The notes under the pieces: generated by a model
Told to the model about the DNA's origin: nothing
Databases searched by the model: none
What the model saw: the letters and a program-made list of their open reading frames with translations, nothing else
Assembly (NCBI GenBank): GCA_001792895.1
Contig: MARA01000014.1
Span: 930,001-994,000, forward strand
Reading direction: 5' to 3'
DNA from: Lentinus brumalis
Taxonomy: Eukaryota; Basidiomycota; Agaricomycetes; Polyporales; Polyporaceae
DNA length: 64,000 bases
Program-made: the position numbers and the translations under genes
In this document: one piece after another, positions 1 to 12,792 of the stretch
Layout of the letters: every line of letters starts with the position of its first letter
Position numbering within the stretch: position 1 is the stretch's first letter

Positions 1-1986
1 CACGTTGGAAGAGCCCAACTCGACATCTCTGTTCGCGACGATCCCTCCGGCACCCGAGTGCACGACTGTTCCGGCGCCGCATGCGTCCTGCGTGTGCGCC
101 GTTCCCCGTTCCTGCGACGCCGCCACGGCGATTTGATTCATCTCGCTCGTTACTCGGTGTGGCCGCAGCCTGAAGCTGAAGATCCGAACATGCTGGCGGC
201 GCGCACGACGCTGCTTGGCTTTGGCTCCGATGAGTCTGCCCGTGCACGTTCACACTGTACTCGAGAGTCTATATTGCAGGCGGCTGGCGGCTCGCTGGCC
301 CATTGGCCCAACGCAACTCGGATCCACTCCATCCGATTCCTCCATCCGTGCATCGCATCGCACCTCTCAGCGGGTCCCGAGGCTGTTGTCGGTGGGCGTC
401 CGGATTCCGGAGGATCGATGATTTCGATCTGAACCCCGGACTCCCGGAGGCCCGCCTCCCAGCTCGATGTCCGACAAGCACATATCGCGTTAGCCTGGCG
501 GACTTGCGATCCTGAGCTGGGCGAGCACCGACTCCAGAGCCAGAGCCACTGCCGATGATGCATGCTGCAGCTGTGACGCGTCCGAGTCTCTTGCTGCAAC
601 TTCAGCGCTGCAGTCCCCGGGCCCCCGTCTGCATCTGCATGCGCCACGAAGTGCCCGACCGCCCTTGTTCCAACTTTCGTACATGTCGGGCGCTCGCCAC
701 TGGCATGACCGAACAACGGTGCTTGTCGGGTTGTGGCTCGAACTAAATATCTCTCGTGCGTTCCTTGTTCCTTGTTCCGAGTTTCAAGCCTCGACGGTGC
801 ACACTGCAGAATTAGCGGAGGACGCATCCTGCCTTGTTCCCCGCCGAGGCGAGCTAGGCTGCGTGCGCGGGTGTTTCATGTCTAAACTTACAACCTTGCG
901 CGACGCCTTGTATCCTTGTATCTCGGGACGGGGTACGTACTACGTGAATCCCGAATTTACACACATCAGAGTCCGGCAAACCCGCCCCGTTGTGTGCCGC
1001 TGGCTGGCGATCGATACATGGTGAGTGTGGCGACACACGGAAAGTGCGTCTGCGTTCGCGACCAGACTGATTGGAACTACACAATTGTCACTGATCCAAC
1101 TCGTTAAGACTCAGCTTCGGCCACCCGGGACCCTGCCTATCAAAGCCCAAAGGCTACCCTACGATCCCCGGCACGTTCGCCGAGTCGCCGACCTATAGCT
1201 ACCGTCGCAGGGAGCACCGAACTGCCCCCGAACCGTCTTCCCGCAGGGTCCCTGTGACCGATCGCAACGACACGGGGGTTATCGCGAAATGACGAGCATC
1301 CCGAACTCGGTCTCGAAGGCTGGGACGGGAGAGAGAAGTCGTTTTGCGTGTACTTTCCTCGCTGATCGCCACGGCCAGCTCCTGCTCGCAAGGGGATCTG
1401 CACGGTGTGGGTCGGTAGGTCGCGGACGCAGGCTAGCAAATGTTGGCTTCTTTGACCAACACGGTAGCCATACGAGTGACATGCACACCCGAGAAGCACG
1501 GTTGATCTGCTCATGCAGCGCGTCGGTCGGATTGCGGGGCGGCGGCGAGCCGTACTTTCTGCCTTTCTGTGAGTGATGGCTATCAGGATTCAGAACCGCA
1601 CCCGCTCGACTTGCGCCTCCCAAATCGTGCTCTGCACGAATCTGTCCCTTACTCAGATCGCCTTGCACCCTTGTTGAGACCAAATCTACGCCCAAGGCAC
1701 AGGTAACGGGCGCGGTTACGACGACGACATGCGAATATATCGAAAGAGTTTCTGGCCCAGATACTGTGAAGACAGCTCGCTTAGGACTGCCTGGTCCGAG
1801 TCTTCTAGACACCTAGATCCGGGCTCGGTTGAGGGCCGGCGAAGAGTACCAAGGAAGAGAGATGCAACGACTGTCGAGTAAGAATGCAGCATACAACAAT
1901 CGCCAACAAGATAGAGATACAGAAGATCAGCGTGTACTACCAGTAACAACACAGCGGTCGGCTGCAAGGGCGAGAGTACGAGGAGC
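1..1986. other. No supportable gene
   Basis: Short open frames occur on both strands, but none shows a recognisable domain, a convincing exon chain or biased composition. The last few hundred bases lie just downstream of the eIF3L stop codon and probably include its 3' UTR. A gene truncated by the window edge cannot be excluded. Confidence 0.4.
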
Positions 1987-4306
1987 TCACGCTGCCTTCG
2001 TGCTACCCCACGCGACCTTTTTGCCACCAGCAGGTGCCGGAGCCGCGGGTGCGCCGTCCTTCGGGCCGTCCGCAGGCTGGCCCGCAGGCTTGGGCTTCTG
2101 GTGGACGGGAAGAGGAGCGGCGCGGAGGGCGTCGAGGACGCGCTGCGCGTGCTCGGTGTTGCGGATGAACCAGCCGGCATACCGTCTGCCAACCGTCTGC
2201 TCCGCGATGTGGACCATGTTCTGCCGAGCGGAGCACGTCAGTCAGAGCTCTGCACACACAAACACGCACGCCTATTGAGAGCACTCACATCGTTGATGAC
2301 GAAGTCCAGGTCGCTGGTCGAGATCATCTGCCCGTCCAGCAGGCCCCTCTCGTTCTCCAGCCGGCTGACGCTTCGGCTCGCCTGCTTCATGACCATAAGC
2401 TGCTGGACCATCTCCTCCTCGTCGGCGTCGAGGAAGCCCGCGAGCTTGTTCGCGTCCAGGCTCGTGTACAGCTTCAGGAAGCTCCGCAGTGTCGGCACGG
2501 GGGCCTGAGCGCGCACCTCCGACAGGAAGAGCGAGAGATGGCGCTGCGCGGGCTCGACATGAGGCTCCTCGACGTATGCCGCGAGGAGCTCGGGGTCATC
2601 ATACGGAGGGGGGTTGGCGGTGATGAATTTGGGGCAAGCGTACAGGAAGAGCTCCTCGAATGCTGGGATGCCCTCCTCTCTGCAGCAGGGATCAACACGC
2701 AGGACGGACTGGAGCGGAGATGTCACACGCACCCCCTGGACATCTTCGTGATCTGCTCGCCGTAGCGCTCCTTCACAATGTTGGAAATGTTGTCGTCCAC
2801 CCGTGTCGGCGAAAGTGCGTTGCAGATTGCGAAGAGGGCGTACATCCGGTCCGCAGTCTTGTTGATCTATACGTCGGATTCAGCACCCACTGCCACAGAC
2901 CTCACCACGCAATAAGTCCTACCTGGTCGTACTGGTAACTCCTTGTGTGATATTGCCGCATGCGAAGGATGAAGTTGAGGATGGACACAAATGTGCGGAT
3001 CGCGTCCGGATATCTTCGCAGCATGATGTAGCAGAAGCCGACGTAGTAGTAGGTGGTGACATGGCAGGCGGTGACACGGGTGAATGGCGACTGAACAAAC
3101 GTCAGCCACAGTTCAATTTCTCAGGTAAGAAGATCTGACCTTCTGGTTGAGCTCAACACTCTCCATCACCTTGAGCGCAAGCGTGAAGTCGCCAAGCAAG
3201 CTATGGACACGGAGGAGACCGATAAGGCTGAAGTAGCCGAGGAGCTTGTACAGTGGCCGGGTGCCGTACTCGCCAACAATCTCGCTGTGCAAAGACTTGA
3301 GTATTTCCCGGCGAGCCCATAGCAACGGCATTCTTACGCGATCTCCTCCGCACTCTTGCCCTCCTGCAGGGCGACCAAGTGCTCATTGATCTTCGACTTT
3401 TGAATGAGGGAGTAGAGGACGTTCAGGACACTGTACGAGCTCCAGACCTGGTTGGCATCCGCAAGCAGGGCGCGCTCCTCCTCCGTCTTTGACTTGACCT
3501 TGGAGCGCCATACACAGAATGACTGGAACTGGTAGATGAATTCATCAATGATGTCCCACAGCCACTGCTCCGGCAGCTCAAGAGGCACCGGGCCATCCGA
3601 GTCTGCGAGGCGAAATATGAGCGGGCCGTCTCAGGCGGTGGGGAAGGAACGTACTGAGGAGGTAGTTGAACAGCTCGCAGCTGTTTTCGTAGGAGTGGAA
3701 GCGATCGTCAAGGTCGGGGCTGAGGCGGGAGTAAACATGGCGGTAGTAGAGTTCGCGGTAGAGAACCAGGAAGATTTGGTCTGCACAGAACAGTGAGTCT
3801 TTGTTAAAGGGATATGTGAAGGGAACGATAGACACGCACCATCGTTGACCAAGGGAGCAATCACCTCCGCCTCTGGCCACTCCGTCTTTGAGTAGAACTT
3901 CTCTGTCAACCGGTTCCATCCGCTCTCGTATGCGACCGTGATCTCCGCAAGATTGTTGTCCAGGACAGCTTGGTGGAAGTGTGCGATAAACTGGAAGGCC
4001 TTAGTCTGGGGCAAGGTAACGAGAACGCGACCCACTCACGCGTTTCACGACATCGGGGATTTGCGCAAAGGCTGCTTGCTGAGCCATTTGCTGCTGCACG
4101 GCCAGCAAAGTCGCCTCATCTATCCGGGACTGCGCTAGCATTGGGGCCTCTTCAACCGTCATATCGAGGGGGATGACATACGCAGGATACGCACCATCTT
4201 CGTAGAGGCCGTTCTGACCGTAGTTCCCGATGGCGAGGTTGAGGTCGACGTCCTGAAGATCCTCGTCCAGATCGGCGTCCCAGAGAGCTTTTCTATGCTG
4301 CGACAT
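1987..4306 (-). CDS. EIF3L: Eukaryotic translation initiation factor 3 subunit L
   Basis: This is a subunit of the cytoplasmic eIF3 complex, which binds the 40S ribosome and promotes recruitment of mRNA and the pre-initiation complex. I recognise it from segments typical of the family: [14 protein letters not shown], then [19 protein letters not shown], then [22 protein letters not shown] and [16 protein letters not shown]. The protein is encoded on the minus strand in about eight exons joined by short introns. It starts [20 protein letters not shown] at 4306 and ends in an Ala/Pro/Lys-rich tail, WGSTKAA, at 1987. The exon joins keep frame, for example MSRG followed by [18 protein letters not shown]. 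The gene looks complete and intact. It diverges from the nucleotidyltransferase gene at 4729, leaving about 420 bases for two promoters. Identification is firm; the exact borders of the middle exons are inferred. Confidence 0.93.
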
Positions 4307-4728
4307 GTTGAATGCTGTATTGATGAGACGCAGGCGGCAGAGGACAACTAGTGAGCGTTGCGGTTAAGTACAGCAAAAATTCAGTCGACGCATCTTCGGC
4401 GTCTCCTCTCCACGTGGCGGAGGCGCTCATCAATGCTTCAAGCTTTCAACTTCAAGAGTTCCAGGAGTTCTCCTCCTCCTCCTCCTCCTCCTCTCTCCTC
4501 GCTCGACGCCCGTCTCTCCGTCACATTACTTCATCGCCTCCACAGGAGCTTTACAGGCGTACATTGTTCATGCACAAGGCAGCGCGGCTCCTACAAGGGG
4601 TCGCTCGTCAATCAGTGGCGGGCCCAGTCGCTCTCCGAGACACACACCCAGAATTGAGATCAGTCGCCCACATCCGCAGGACAGCACGGCGAGGGACAGC
4701 ACGGTGAGTTATATGATGTGTTGGCTAT
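4307..4728. promoter_or_regulatory. Shared upstream region of eIF3L and the Cid1-like gene
   Basis: About 420 bases separate the two divergent start codons. The stretch contains a pure TCC trinucleotide run at roughly 4470-4492, followed by pyrimidine-rich sequence. No TATA box or named factor site can be assigned with confidence. Part may be transcribed as 5' UTR of either gene. Confidence 0.5.
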
Positions 4729-6337
4729 ATGAGCACAATTCGGTTATGCCAACATTCAACTCGGTCACCGCAGACCACAGGCCACACGCACCGGACTTCG
4801 TCGACACGAGGACGTACTCGCGTACCCGTTGGACGCACTAACCTGTCATATGAGAAGTCCCCGAAGTACAAGGATCTGCGGGACGCTCGGACGATTACTA
4901 TCAAGCGACTAAACGAACTCATTCATACACACTTCGGGCACGATTACACAGTGCATCCCTTCGGAAGTACGTGTTACGGGGCTGGGCGGCCGGAGAGCGA
5001 TTTGGACCTATGTATATTCGTGAGTATTGAGTATCGCTTCCAGTTGCGTGCGTGACGCTCTTTTCCTCAAGGATGATCGCATGCCGCTTGGTTTCCTGCC
5101 ACAATCCCGGCGGTCTGCCGACCTCCGTATGTCCGCTATTTCCTCAAGCTATGGGTCCTGTTCACGCGCATATACCTGCAGCTATATATGACGTAAAGTC
5201 GGTTTCATGCTTTACTCGTCTCCCCGGCCTGTCTCAAACTTAGCATGGAAGGAACATCGCCGACGTCTTGAAGATGGCGAAGTACGAACGAGTATCATTC
5301 GTCCGGGCTACAGTTCCGATCGGTAGGGTATTACAGCGCTTCGAAGCTCTACCCAGCATTCTAATCATTCTCGTGCATTGTACAGTCAAGTTTACGGATC
5401 CAGAGACGGGCCTGTCCTGCGACGTGAACGTCAATAACCGGTTGGGGTGTTATAATACCCTACTGTTCAGGCGGTACTGTCTGCTCTTCCCCCCGCTCGC
5501 GCCAGCAATTCGCAAGATCAAGAGCTGGGCGCGACACGTCGGCCTCAATAGCCCATCGACACCAGGTGTACCTGAGTCGTTTAGTAGCTATGCGCTGACT
5601 TTGATGGTCATCGCCGGGCTGCAGGTAAGTCGTGCGCGCTAGCTCTGTCGGTGCTCGAGTGAACCCGCATGCGCAGAGAACAGGCTATCTACCGAATCTG
5701 CAAGCCGACAGCTGCAAAGACAAGAATACGGTCTTCTGGGATGTCAGCAAAAAAGGAGAGCATCGCAAAGTAGCTATCCAGTTTGGACTGGGCAAGGGCT
5801 GGTCCAAGTCCCGTCAATATGATTTAGCCGATATCCTACGCGGATGGTTCCGGTGCGTCCTCCAACATGCCGGAGTCTCTCTTCCTCTGACAGCCACGCT
5901 CTTCTATCGCAGTTACTGGGGATTCCAACACGTATATCAATCCACGACCACGGTGGTCAGCATCCGCGACGGCGGGATCGTAAGCTGGAGCGCTGCAACA
6001 GAGTTGCCGACGGGACCTGCTCTACACGGTCCTAACATCAGGTTCTACCATCCGCGGGCATACAAACTGGTCGTCCTGGATCCATTTCTCCCGAAGGCAA
6101 TTGGTTTCACTAGTATCTGCGTATTTAGCTGACCTCGAATCTCAGAATTGCACAGGCCGGATCAGCTCTGAGATCTTGAAGAAGTTCCAACGGGCATGCC
6201 GGAAGGAGTACGCGAGGCTCGATGGGATGTCTTATGATGAGTTGAAGGCGTCGTGGGTCAGGGACGGTCTGTTGGTGGTGGATACGCAGGTGCCTGACGT
6301 TCCCTCTCCGCGTCAATCCCCGGCGGCGATCGAGTAA
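4729..6337 (+). CDS. Cid1-type noncanonical poly(A)/poly(U) polymerase
   Basis: This is a DNA-polymerase-beta-like nucleotidyltransferase of the Cid1/TUTase group, which adds A or U residues to RNA 3' ends. The first exon carries the signature GST-x2-YGxGRPESDLDLCIF, with the first two catalytic aspartates in SDLDL. A later exon gives VKFTDPETGLSCDVNVNN, whose CDV supplies the third aspartate. The helical substrate-binding domain follows: CLLFPPLAPAIRKIKSWA, then SFSSYALTLMVIAGLQ. The PAP-associated region ends VVLDPFLP followed by NCTGRISSEILKKF. The intron before NCTG has a GC donor (6097-6145). The catalytic triad is intact, so the enzyme is probably active. The choice between adenylation and uridylation cannot be read from sequence. 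The start at 4729 is the in-frame ATG of the first recognisable exon; a further upstream exon is possible. The stop at 6337 directly follows a Pro/Ser-rich tail, though a donor-like GTAAGT overlaps it. Confidence 0.82.
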
Positions 6338-6751
6338 GTTACTTTCTAGTATCGTGCTCTCCTCCCGGTACTCTGTGGGGCAGAGGCGACATGACGCAGT
6401 ACATGCTAGATGTCTATGACGCCCACACAACTGTGTACGCTGGTCTTCGTGGCGCGAGCCCATACTCATCTTCCATCAGACCGAGATTGTATCGGTACCG
6501 ATTGTCGAGGCCAGACGTTGGCCAGACGGTACTGTGCGCGTGACGTTCGAGGGAGGGAAACGATGAACGAGGGCCGTGACGCCGGGCGCAGCGCACGGTC
6601 AGGATCGCTCAGTCCCACGATGGGCAACGGCTCCGGTCGCATCGAGTCAATCCTAGTCAATCTTTCCCAACGACATCTCGTGCTGCCGACCATATATGCG
6701 ACCATCTGTCTTTGACTCTGAGGTTTTTGGGCATTTCCTCCGTTTTCAGCC
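6338..6751. other. Intergenic, no gene seen
   Basis: This lies between the Cid1-like gene and the first membrane-protein gene. It holds the 3' UTR of one and the promoter of the other. The last 40 bases, ending in a pyrimidine-rich stretch and CAGCC before the ATG, resemble the same region upstream of the neighbouring paralogue at 8752. Confidence 0.45.
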
Positions 6752-8321
6752 ATGGAGGACGCAGAGATACGAGACAAATATGCGAAGGCTCTCCCGACAG
6801 GGCTCAGCTGTAAGTTATCCAGTGCCAGTGGCACCGTGGATTCGAACTGACCGGGCTCATCTTCAAGACACGATGGTCAACGTCTGGTGAGCACTGATCA
6901 CTAGCTGCGGCGTGCCGAGGTCGGGCGAGTACTAAGCAATGTTTTCAGCATGTTCGGCTTGACCTGCTACCAAGTTCTGAAGTACTACATCCGAAAGCGC
7001 GATGACCGCGCAAGCGTGAAGTTGTTGGTGAGATGGCGTTCGTCCAGTTGAATGCGATACTTGTCTCACTGGCTCGATGTCTTTCAGTACGCCCTCCTAT
7101 GGTAAGCTCTCCAATCACAGCTACATGGCTCTCTGACCAGGTGCTGATGAGGAGTAGGTTTGCGGAAGCAATAAACCTCATCACGGCGCCCATAAATTAT
7201 GACCGCTTGGTGAAAACCCTGGATAAACCTGACCCATTCTCAAGCATTAGAGGGTGGGTGCTGCATGCGTATCTGCCTGCCCGGTGTCTGAATCATTTTA
7301 TCTAGGAGCCTTGTCGTGAGTTGGCAGTCTTGGGGTCCGTGAAGTCAGCCTACCTGAGACACTGCGGCCTAGATGATGGTTGTCGCACAGGTACGTCGAC
7401 CACACACGTCACTATGAGTCTGCGTTCCCCCAGCATTGACGAACTTGAACGTCATGTAGTTTCTCGGCGCTATGATATTCAAAGGGCAAGTTCCAGTGTG
7501 TATTTACATCGCTCGCCGTGGGCATTGACACAAGACCGTACAGGATCATTGTCCATGAGACATGGAAATGTGAGTTTGCCCTTCGTAATGGTGGACCCAG
7601 CATCGACCATTGACGGTGTTCATAGTGGGCAACAGGAGCTGGCTGTTTCTCGCTGTTCTAGTGAGTCCTCTGAACTTCACATCTCGTGCATGGGAGAAAA
7701 GAGGGGGGACGGACTACCCTGATGTTGGCCCGGTCGTCGTTCAACACTCAACAGATGTCGTGTTAGATCATCCTCTTCGGTGGATCCCGGCTCATAGCCA
7801 GGCAGTTACCGGACATTTTGCTCTCTGCAACACTGAGTTTTCTTCTCGCCCATCAACGGAAGAATAGGTCGAGACTAGAGAGGTTCGTGGCATCATCCTA
7901 TGTCCGCATACGACATGGCCCCCGCTGACGAGTTGTGCATCCATGGCAGGGTGAACAGCATATCAAGCGCGTTTACGTATGTAGTCAGTATCGGGGCCCT
8001 GCCTCCGTAAGTGGAACGCGTTCATATACATCCTGAACATAACACCACCACAGGATTTGCGTTGCCCTTTCAATCATCGTGGTATGCACTATGACAATCC
8101 ATCGTGATCGATTGCTTGTCGCTGAACGGTCTCGCAGGATACGTCAGCACGGGGCACACAACTCGCGTTGCTCTGCAATCACTATGTCCAGAGGAGTATG
8201 ATCGATTTACGCATGTCGTCTATGGGCGGTTTCGCTGAGAGCCCCATCCCCAGTTTACCTGAACACTGTGCTCGCCGCGTTGAATGCGAACCCGAGCGAT
8301 GAACGCGCCCATGCGTTGTGA
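6752..8321 (+). CDS. DUF6534-like multi-spanning membrane protein, copy 1
   Basis: This is a multi-exon plus-strand gene for a probable polytopic membrane protein of unknown function. The first exon reads MEDAEIRDKYAKALPTGLS and ends at a GTAAGT donor. Later segments are FGLTCYQVLKYYIRKRDDR, EAINLITAPINYDRLVKTLDKP, NRSWLFLAVL and a last exon YLNTVLAALNANPSDERAHAL with stop at 8319-8321. The layout (FGLTCYQV helix, positively charged RKR loop, and final LNTVLAALN helix end) matches what I know of the basidiomycete DUF6534 family. The next gene at 8752 is a tandem duplicate with the same first exon layout. Several middle exons are short and hard to place, so I cannot exclude frame damage. The family call rests on pattern memory, not a search. 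Confidence 0.55.
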
Positions 8322-8751
8322 CAACCTATACCCTCCTCTCTGGATCTCAGCCCTCGGAGGTCTTCAGGAGAGTTGAGGCATGAATGGCGACCTCCTGGTC
8401 CCTGCGCGAGCCGCAGGACGCAGATTCCATGACTTATCTGGCCTTCACTCGTACTCAGCGTAGAACCTTGTAGTATGTACTAGTAAGTACATGTTGCGAC
8501 ACTTTGCGTACTGGTAGCCGAACGCGGTCCAATATGTAACGCTCAAAGCCGGTAAAACACTAGTTGCGCAAGGGCGGGTACCCACGACGGCGAGCAGCTC
8601 CGAATCGAACTTCTATGCACAACCTACATCCCTGATGGGTTTGTCAAGACCGATTAGAGCAGCCGTTGTAGTTGGTTCGCACGCTAACACACATATAAGT
8701 ATACTTACGCGTCCCTTTGCCGTCCTCCCAGGTATTTCCTCCTCTTCAGCC
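8322..8751. other. Spacer between tandem membrane-protein genes
   Basis: No gene is visible. The final part, with ATTTCCTCC and CAGCC before the ATG, repeats the sequence in front of copy 1, so the duplication unit included some promoter DNA. Confidence 0.45.
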
Positions 8752-10444
8752 ATGACGGACCCAGAAGTACGCGACAAGATAGCAACGACCGTCCCGTCAG
8801 GTCTCATTAGCTGTATGTAGTCCCGCAGCAGTCTTAGTACGGAGGCTCCGAACTCACCCAATACCTGTTGCAGTTAAAATCATCCACGTAGGGTGAGCAA
8901 CGGAATCGCTGAGGCGTTTCGCGTTTGGATGCCAGGAGTTGATCTTGCTGTATTCTATCCAGCATATTCGGCTTGACTTGCTACCAAGTCTTCAGGTACT
9001 ATATTCGGAATCGCCAAGACCGCACAAGCCTGAAGGTTTTGGTAAGGATTCGTGCTTTGGCCTGAGTCTTGTGATTGTCTCATCGTACCGTCCAGTTCGC
9101 CATCCTATGGTTGGGCCTCCATCTCATCGCCCGTTATGAACGGCTGACCCAGGCCTTCTTCGTGCTAGGACCACGGAAGCGATAAACATCATTGCAGTCC
9201 CCATGAATTACGACCGCTTGCCGAACGCTCTCGACAAACCCGACGCATACCCAGGAATAGTCTGGTAAGTGTTCAGCCAACACTTCCTGCCCTATGGCTG
9301 TCTCATTCCAGCTTGAATTATCTAGGACCCTTGCTGTGAGTAGACACATTCTGGCTACACAGGATCCACCTCATCCAGACGACGACAAAGATCGTGGCCG
9401 TTGCAGGGGTACGTATTTCCAGCAGGGACTCTATTTGCGTTGCTGCAGCATTCTGAATGAAGGATCTTAGTCCATCGGTGATCTGATCTTGCAAGGGTAA
9501 GTAAGCTCGCATGCGACGTTGTGATCGACGATTGCGGCCGTCTTAACGCGATCTGCCACTCAGGATGATTTGCCGCAGGATTTTGAGATGTGAGTCTGCG
9601 CTATGTGATTCTTCCTATGCATTGACCCACAAGCATTCGACGATGGTTTTAGTGAGCAACAGAGGCTGGGTACCGCTTCTCGTTCTGGTGAGTATCCCGT
9701 GCTCTATTCTCCCGCTGGCCATGAGTGGAGCCCTCTCTCTCTCTACTGGCGAGACCTCTTCTCGGCCGTACTAGCCAGCAATTTAACGAACATGTCCAGA
9801 TCATCCTTTCCGTCGCGTCAGCGGTTATCAATCTACACCTTCCGGCTATCATCCTGTCCGGAACGCTTTGTTTCCTCCTAAGCATCCAAGACCAGAATAC
9901 TTTGAGACTACGGAGGTTGGTATTGCAGAACTACACCCGTGTATGCACGATCTCGCTGACTCGAAGGCACAGGGTAAACGGCATACTTAGCGCCTCTGCG
10001 TATGTAGTCAGCATTGGGGCTCTGGCACCGTAAGTGGAACACGCTCGCATATTTCCCTGATATGGCATGGTTCCAATACTCCGTCCGTGCAGGCTTTGCC
10101 TCATCACTTCCGTCATATTGGTACGCCACTTCCCGACCAGTTGCTGCTTGTTGCTGAACGTATCACAGAATACTAGTCTCGCACGATCGGCCGAGCGTGC
10201 ATTGCAATTCGCAATGCTCTACAATCCAGTTGTTCAGAAGCGTAGGCTTTGATTCGCGCCTGTCGTCTTGCGGGCGAGTTTGCTGATAAACACCGCAGTA
10301 TACCTCAACGCTGTTCTCGCCGCGTTGATCAGGAGTTGGGAGGATGAACGTGTTGGTGCTTCTCGAAGTGGAGATGCGATAGAATTATCTTCGTCGGGCT
10401 CGAGAGTCGAAAGTCGTGGAACAGAAGCTGCGGCGCGAGAGTAA
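8752..10444 (+). CDS. DUF6534-like multi-spanning membrane protein, copy 2
   Basis: This is the tandem partner of the gene at 6752. It begins MTDPEVRDKIATTVPSGLIS, aligned with MEDAEIRDKYAKALPTGLS of copy 1. It continues FGLTCYQVFRYYIRNRQDRT, EAINIIAVPMNYDRLPNALDKP and NRGWVPLLVL, then a hydrophobic stretch around IILSVASAVINLHLPAIIL. NGILSASAYVVSIGALAP and a final exon VYLNAVLAALIRSWEDERVG follow, ending with a Ser/Glu-rich tail at 10442-10444. The C-terminal tail is longer than in copy 1. Several hydrophobic segments imply an integral membrane protein. The function is unknown; the nearest family I recognise is DUF6534. Exon borders in the middle are approximate. Confidence 0.57.
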
Positions 10445-12792
10445 TACTGTACAAGCTCAAGTTCGGTCTAAATCGCGTGCTAGGTACTTCATGTCTATGG
10501 ATACTCGCATGTGAAGGATAGCATCAACGAGCCGAAGCAAAAATTGGAACTCACAAGCCTGCCTAAGGTCACAATTTGGGGGCTGCCCTGAGTCCTCCCA
10601 TGTAGGAGATACCTCGTGCTTTCATACAGCTGTGTTGACGAGTCTCATGGGAAGGATCCTGTCCCATGATGCATGCCAGTTCTGCGCGGGCAGCAAACAC
10701 GAGCTTGCCTGAGGGTGCTGTCAAAGCTCCCCTCGCCATCAGCGCGAAGTATTCTATATCATACCGTAGCTCAACGAATGACGAACTGGGAGGGCGCAGC
10801 AACTCACCACCCGGGGAGCCTTCCACGCCAAACAGAGCCACGGCCAAGTTGGCGAACCCGTTCAGCCCCGCGACCGCTAGTACCGGTGTTGCTCATGGGC
10901 GCAGACGCGGATGTTCGACCCTAAACATGCGACAACGGTCTGCCGTACATCCACGTTACAAGTCAGCAGACGTCAGCAAGCCCGCAACGAAGCGACCGAC
11001 CGACCGACCGACCGACCAGCTCAACCACGCACCAGTTCAAGATCCGACCGTTGCAACCCAGCGGCACGCCTACCCTGGCCCACATGGGAGCGCGATATTG
11101 ACTCACGGGGGCGCGTCACGACCCGCCCAACCGGCGACAGCGTCACGGCCGTTCTTGGTAAGTAGGTTCGTTCACGAGCCCCGGCCGCATGATGGTGACG
11201 TGGACGAGAGAGCGCGCACCCTTCCGAGCTGAGTGAGAAACCAAAGAGAGGTTCCGCCGCAGTCAGCTCCCGGAATGCGGTCGGTCACTAAGTCAGCAGT
11301 TGAGGAGGAAGCGCGAGAGAGCATACATACTTCGGCCCTGCAGCCGCATAGCACATCCACGCCGCCCCCAGCGATGTAAGGCTGGGAGGAGCTCCGTGCG
11401 AGCCTACGAGGGCGCGAACCACACGTCCGATCCTCCCGAACTCCCCGACGACCCCAGGACCCAGCGTCTGCTACCCTCGTGACCCACTGGAGCCCTGGAG
11501 GTCCGGCCACGCTGCCCAGAGGGTGCTTGACCTCAGGCCACAGGCTTCCGTATAGTTCGTGGTGCGGGACCCTCGATCCTGATCTTGAATCCATGAGGGA
11601 AGTCGAGTTCTTCTTGCCCTCCGCCCCGAGCTGCGGCTGCACGCTGGAGGATCGATCTTCTGCTGCGGGCCATGGCCATTCCAATGCGAAGACGAGAACC
11701 TCGCCTCGTCCGCGATAGCGATTCAGACGAAGGGCCAGACGCCACCTTCTCCCAAGCACGCGGCGGGATCCGAGCCGTACTCTCGACCGTGATTTGCGGC
11801 GTGCGGCCCACAATTGTTTTTGAAGATTCTGGGGGCCTAACGAGTCTCCGTGGCAGAAATAGCTACGATAGAGCGAGGAGCGCAATATGGGGTTGAGCTG
11901 CTTAGCCACGTACCAGGCGGACCTCGGTTCGGTGGATGGACTCGGAGTGGCACTGCAACGCCGTTCGGCGTGACATAAGCGCCTCCGTCCTGACGGCGGT
12001 CCACACTAACCACACATAAAACGTTCGTCGCAAACGTACTTACGTACCTCACTCGCTGGACCTGGACAGCTTGCTCGCGATGGAAGTCCGTTTGAAAGTC
12101 CATGGCACACGTAAATATTATAATGTAATGGGGTCATGAGGTATCGTATTGCAGAGCAAATCGTAAACGACGTTCTATCCGTAACGGGTCGTGAAAGCGA
12201 GGCGTAATAAGAGAGGAACAGAGAAGAGAGACAACCATTGCTACACGGGTCAGTAGATCAGCTGTAAGATGGTATCGGTTCGTCCGAGACGAGGAGGGGT
12301 AGTAGAGACGTAGAGGGTAGAGCGATTAGAGTCGAACTCCACGAGACGGCGAGGGACGACACGGAGACGAGCGAGACATAACAGAGGGCCGGAGCAGAGT
12401 CAGAGAGATAGAGGAAACGGAGAGCGGGAGGCGGGAGAGCAAAGCAAAAAGGAAACAAGGAAGAAAAGGTATATGGGAGAACAACAAGAGACCGGACGCG
12501 AGAGATGCGGAGGGTAGCGCGGTGTGCGGGACCTGGAGACCCAATATGTACAGCGAACTAAAAGGCAGATAAGTATATACGCAGTCAAAGAGAAGGATGT
12601 GTATCCGGGATCAATCCATGACCACAAAAGCAAGGAAACGGAGGAAGAGATTACGGAAGATGTCGATGAGGGCTGAACTATGTATATCGTGTAGTATATC
12701 CTGACGATGACAGCACGACAGACGGGAGAAAATAAGTGATCCGATGAGACGATAAATAATCATAGCAAACCGATGGTAGAGTCCGTCTGGCC
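10445..12792. other. Gene-free stretch with a CGAC repeat and a purine-rich tract
   Basis: No convincing gene is seen; a 245-residue minus-strand frame at 11172-11909 has no domain and looks like chance. A CGAC tetranucleotide microsatellite lies at about 10993-11018. From about 12180 to 12680 the plus strand is very rich in GA. This corresponds to a pyrimidine-rich stretch just downstream of the RING gene on the minus strand, probably its 3' UTR. Confidence 0.45.
10993..11018. repeat. CGAC tetranucleotide microsatellite
   Basis: Six or so tandem copies of CGAC/GACC are visible in the sequence. They lie in a non-coding stretch. Confidence 0.85.

Noticed and set aside
10993..11018. The CGAC repeat as a possible CRISPR or binding-site array
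   Set aside because: The unit is only four bases with no spacers; it is a simple microsatellite.
11172..11909. A 245-residue minus-strand open frame
   Set aside because: No domain, odd composition and no exon partners; long chance frames are expected in GC-rich DNA.
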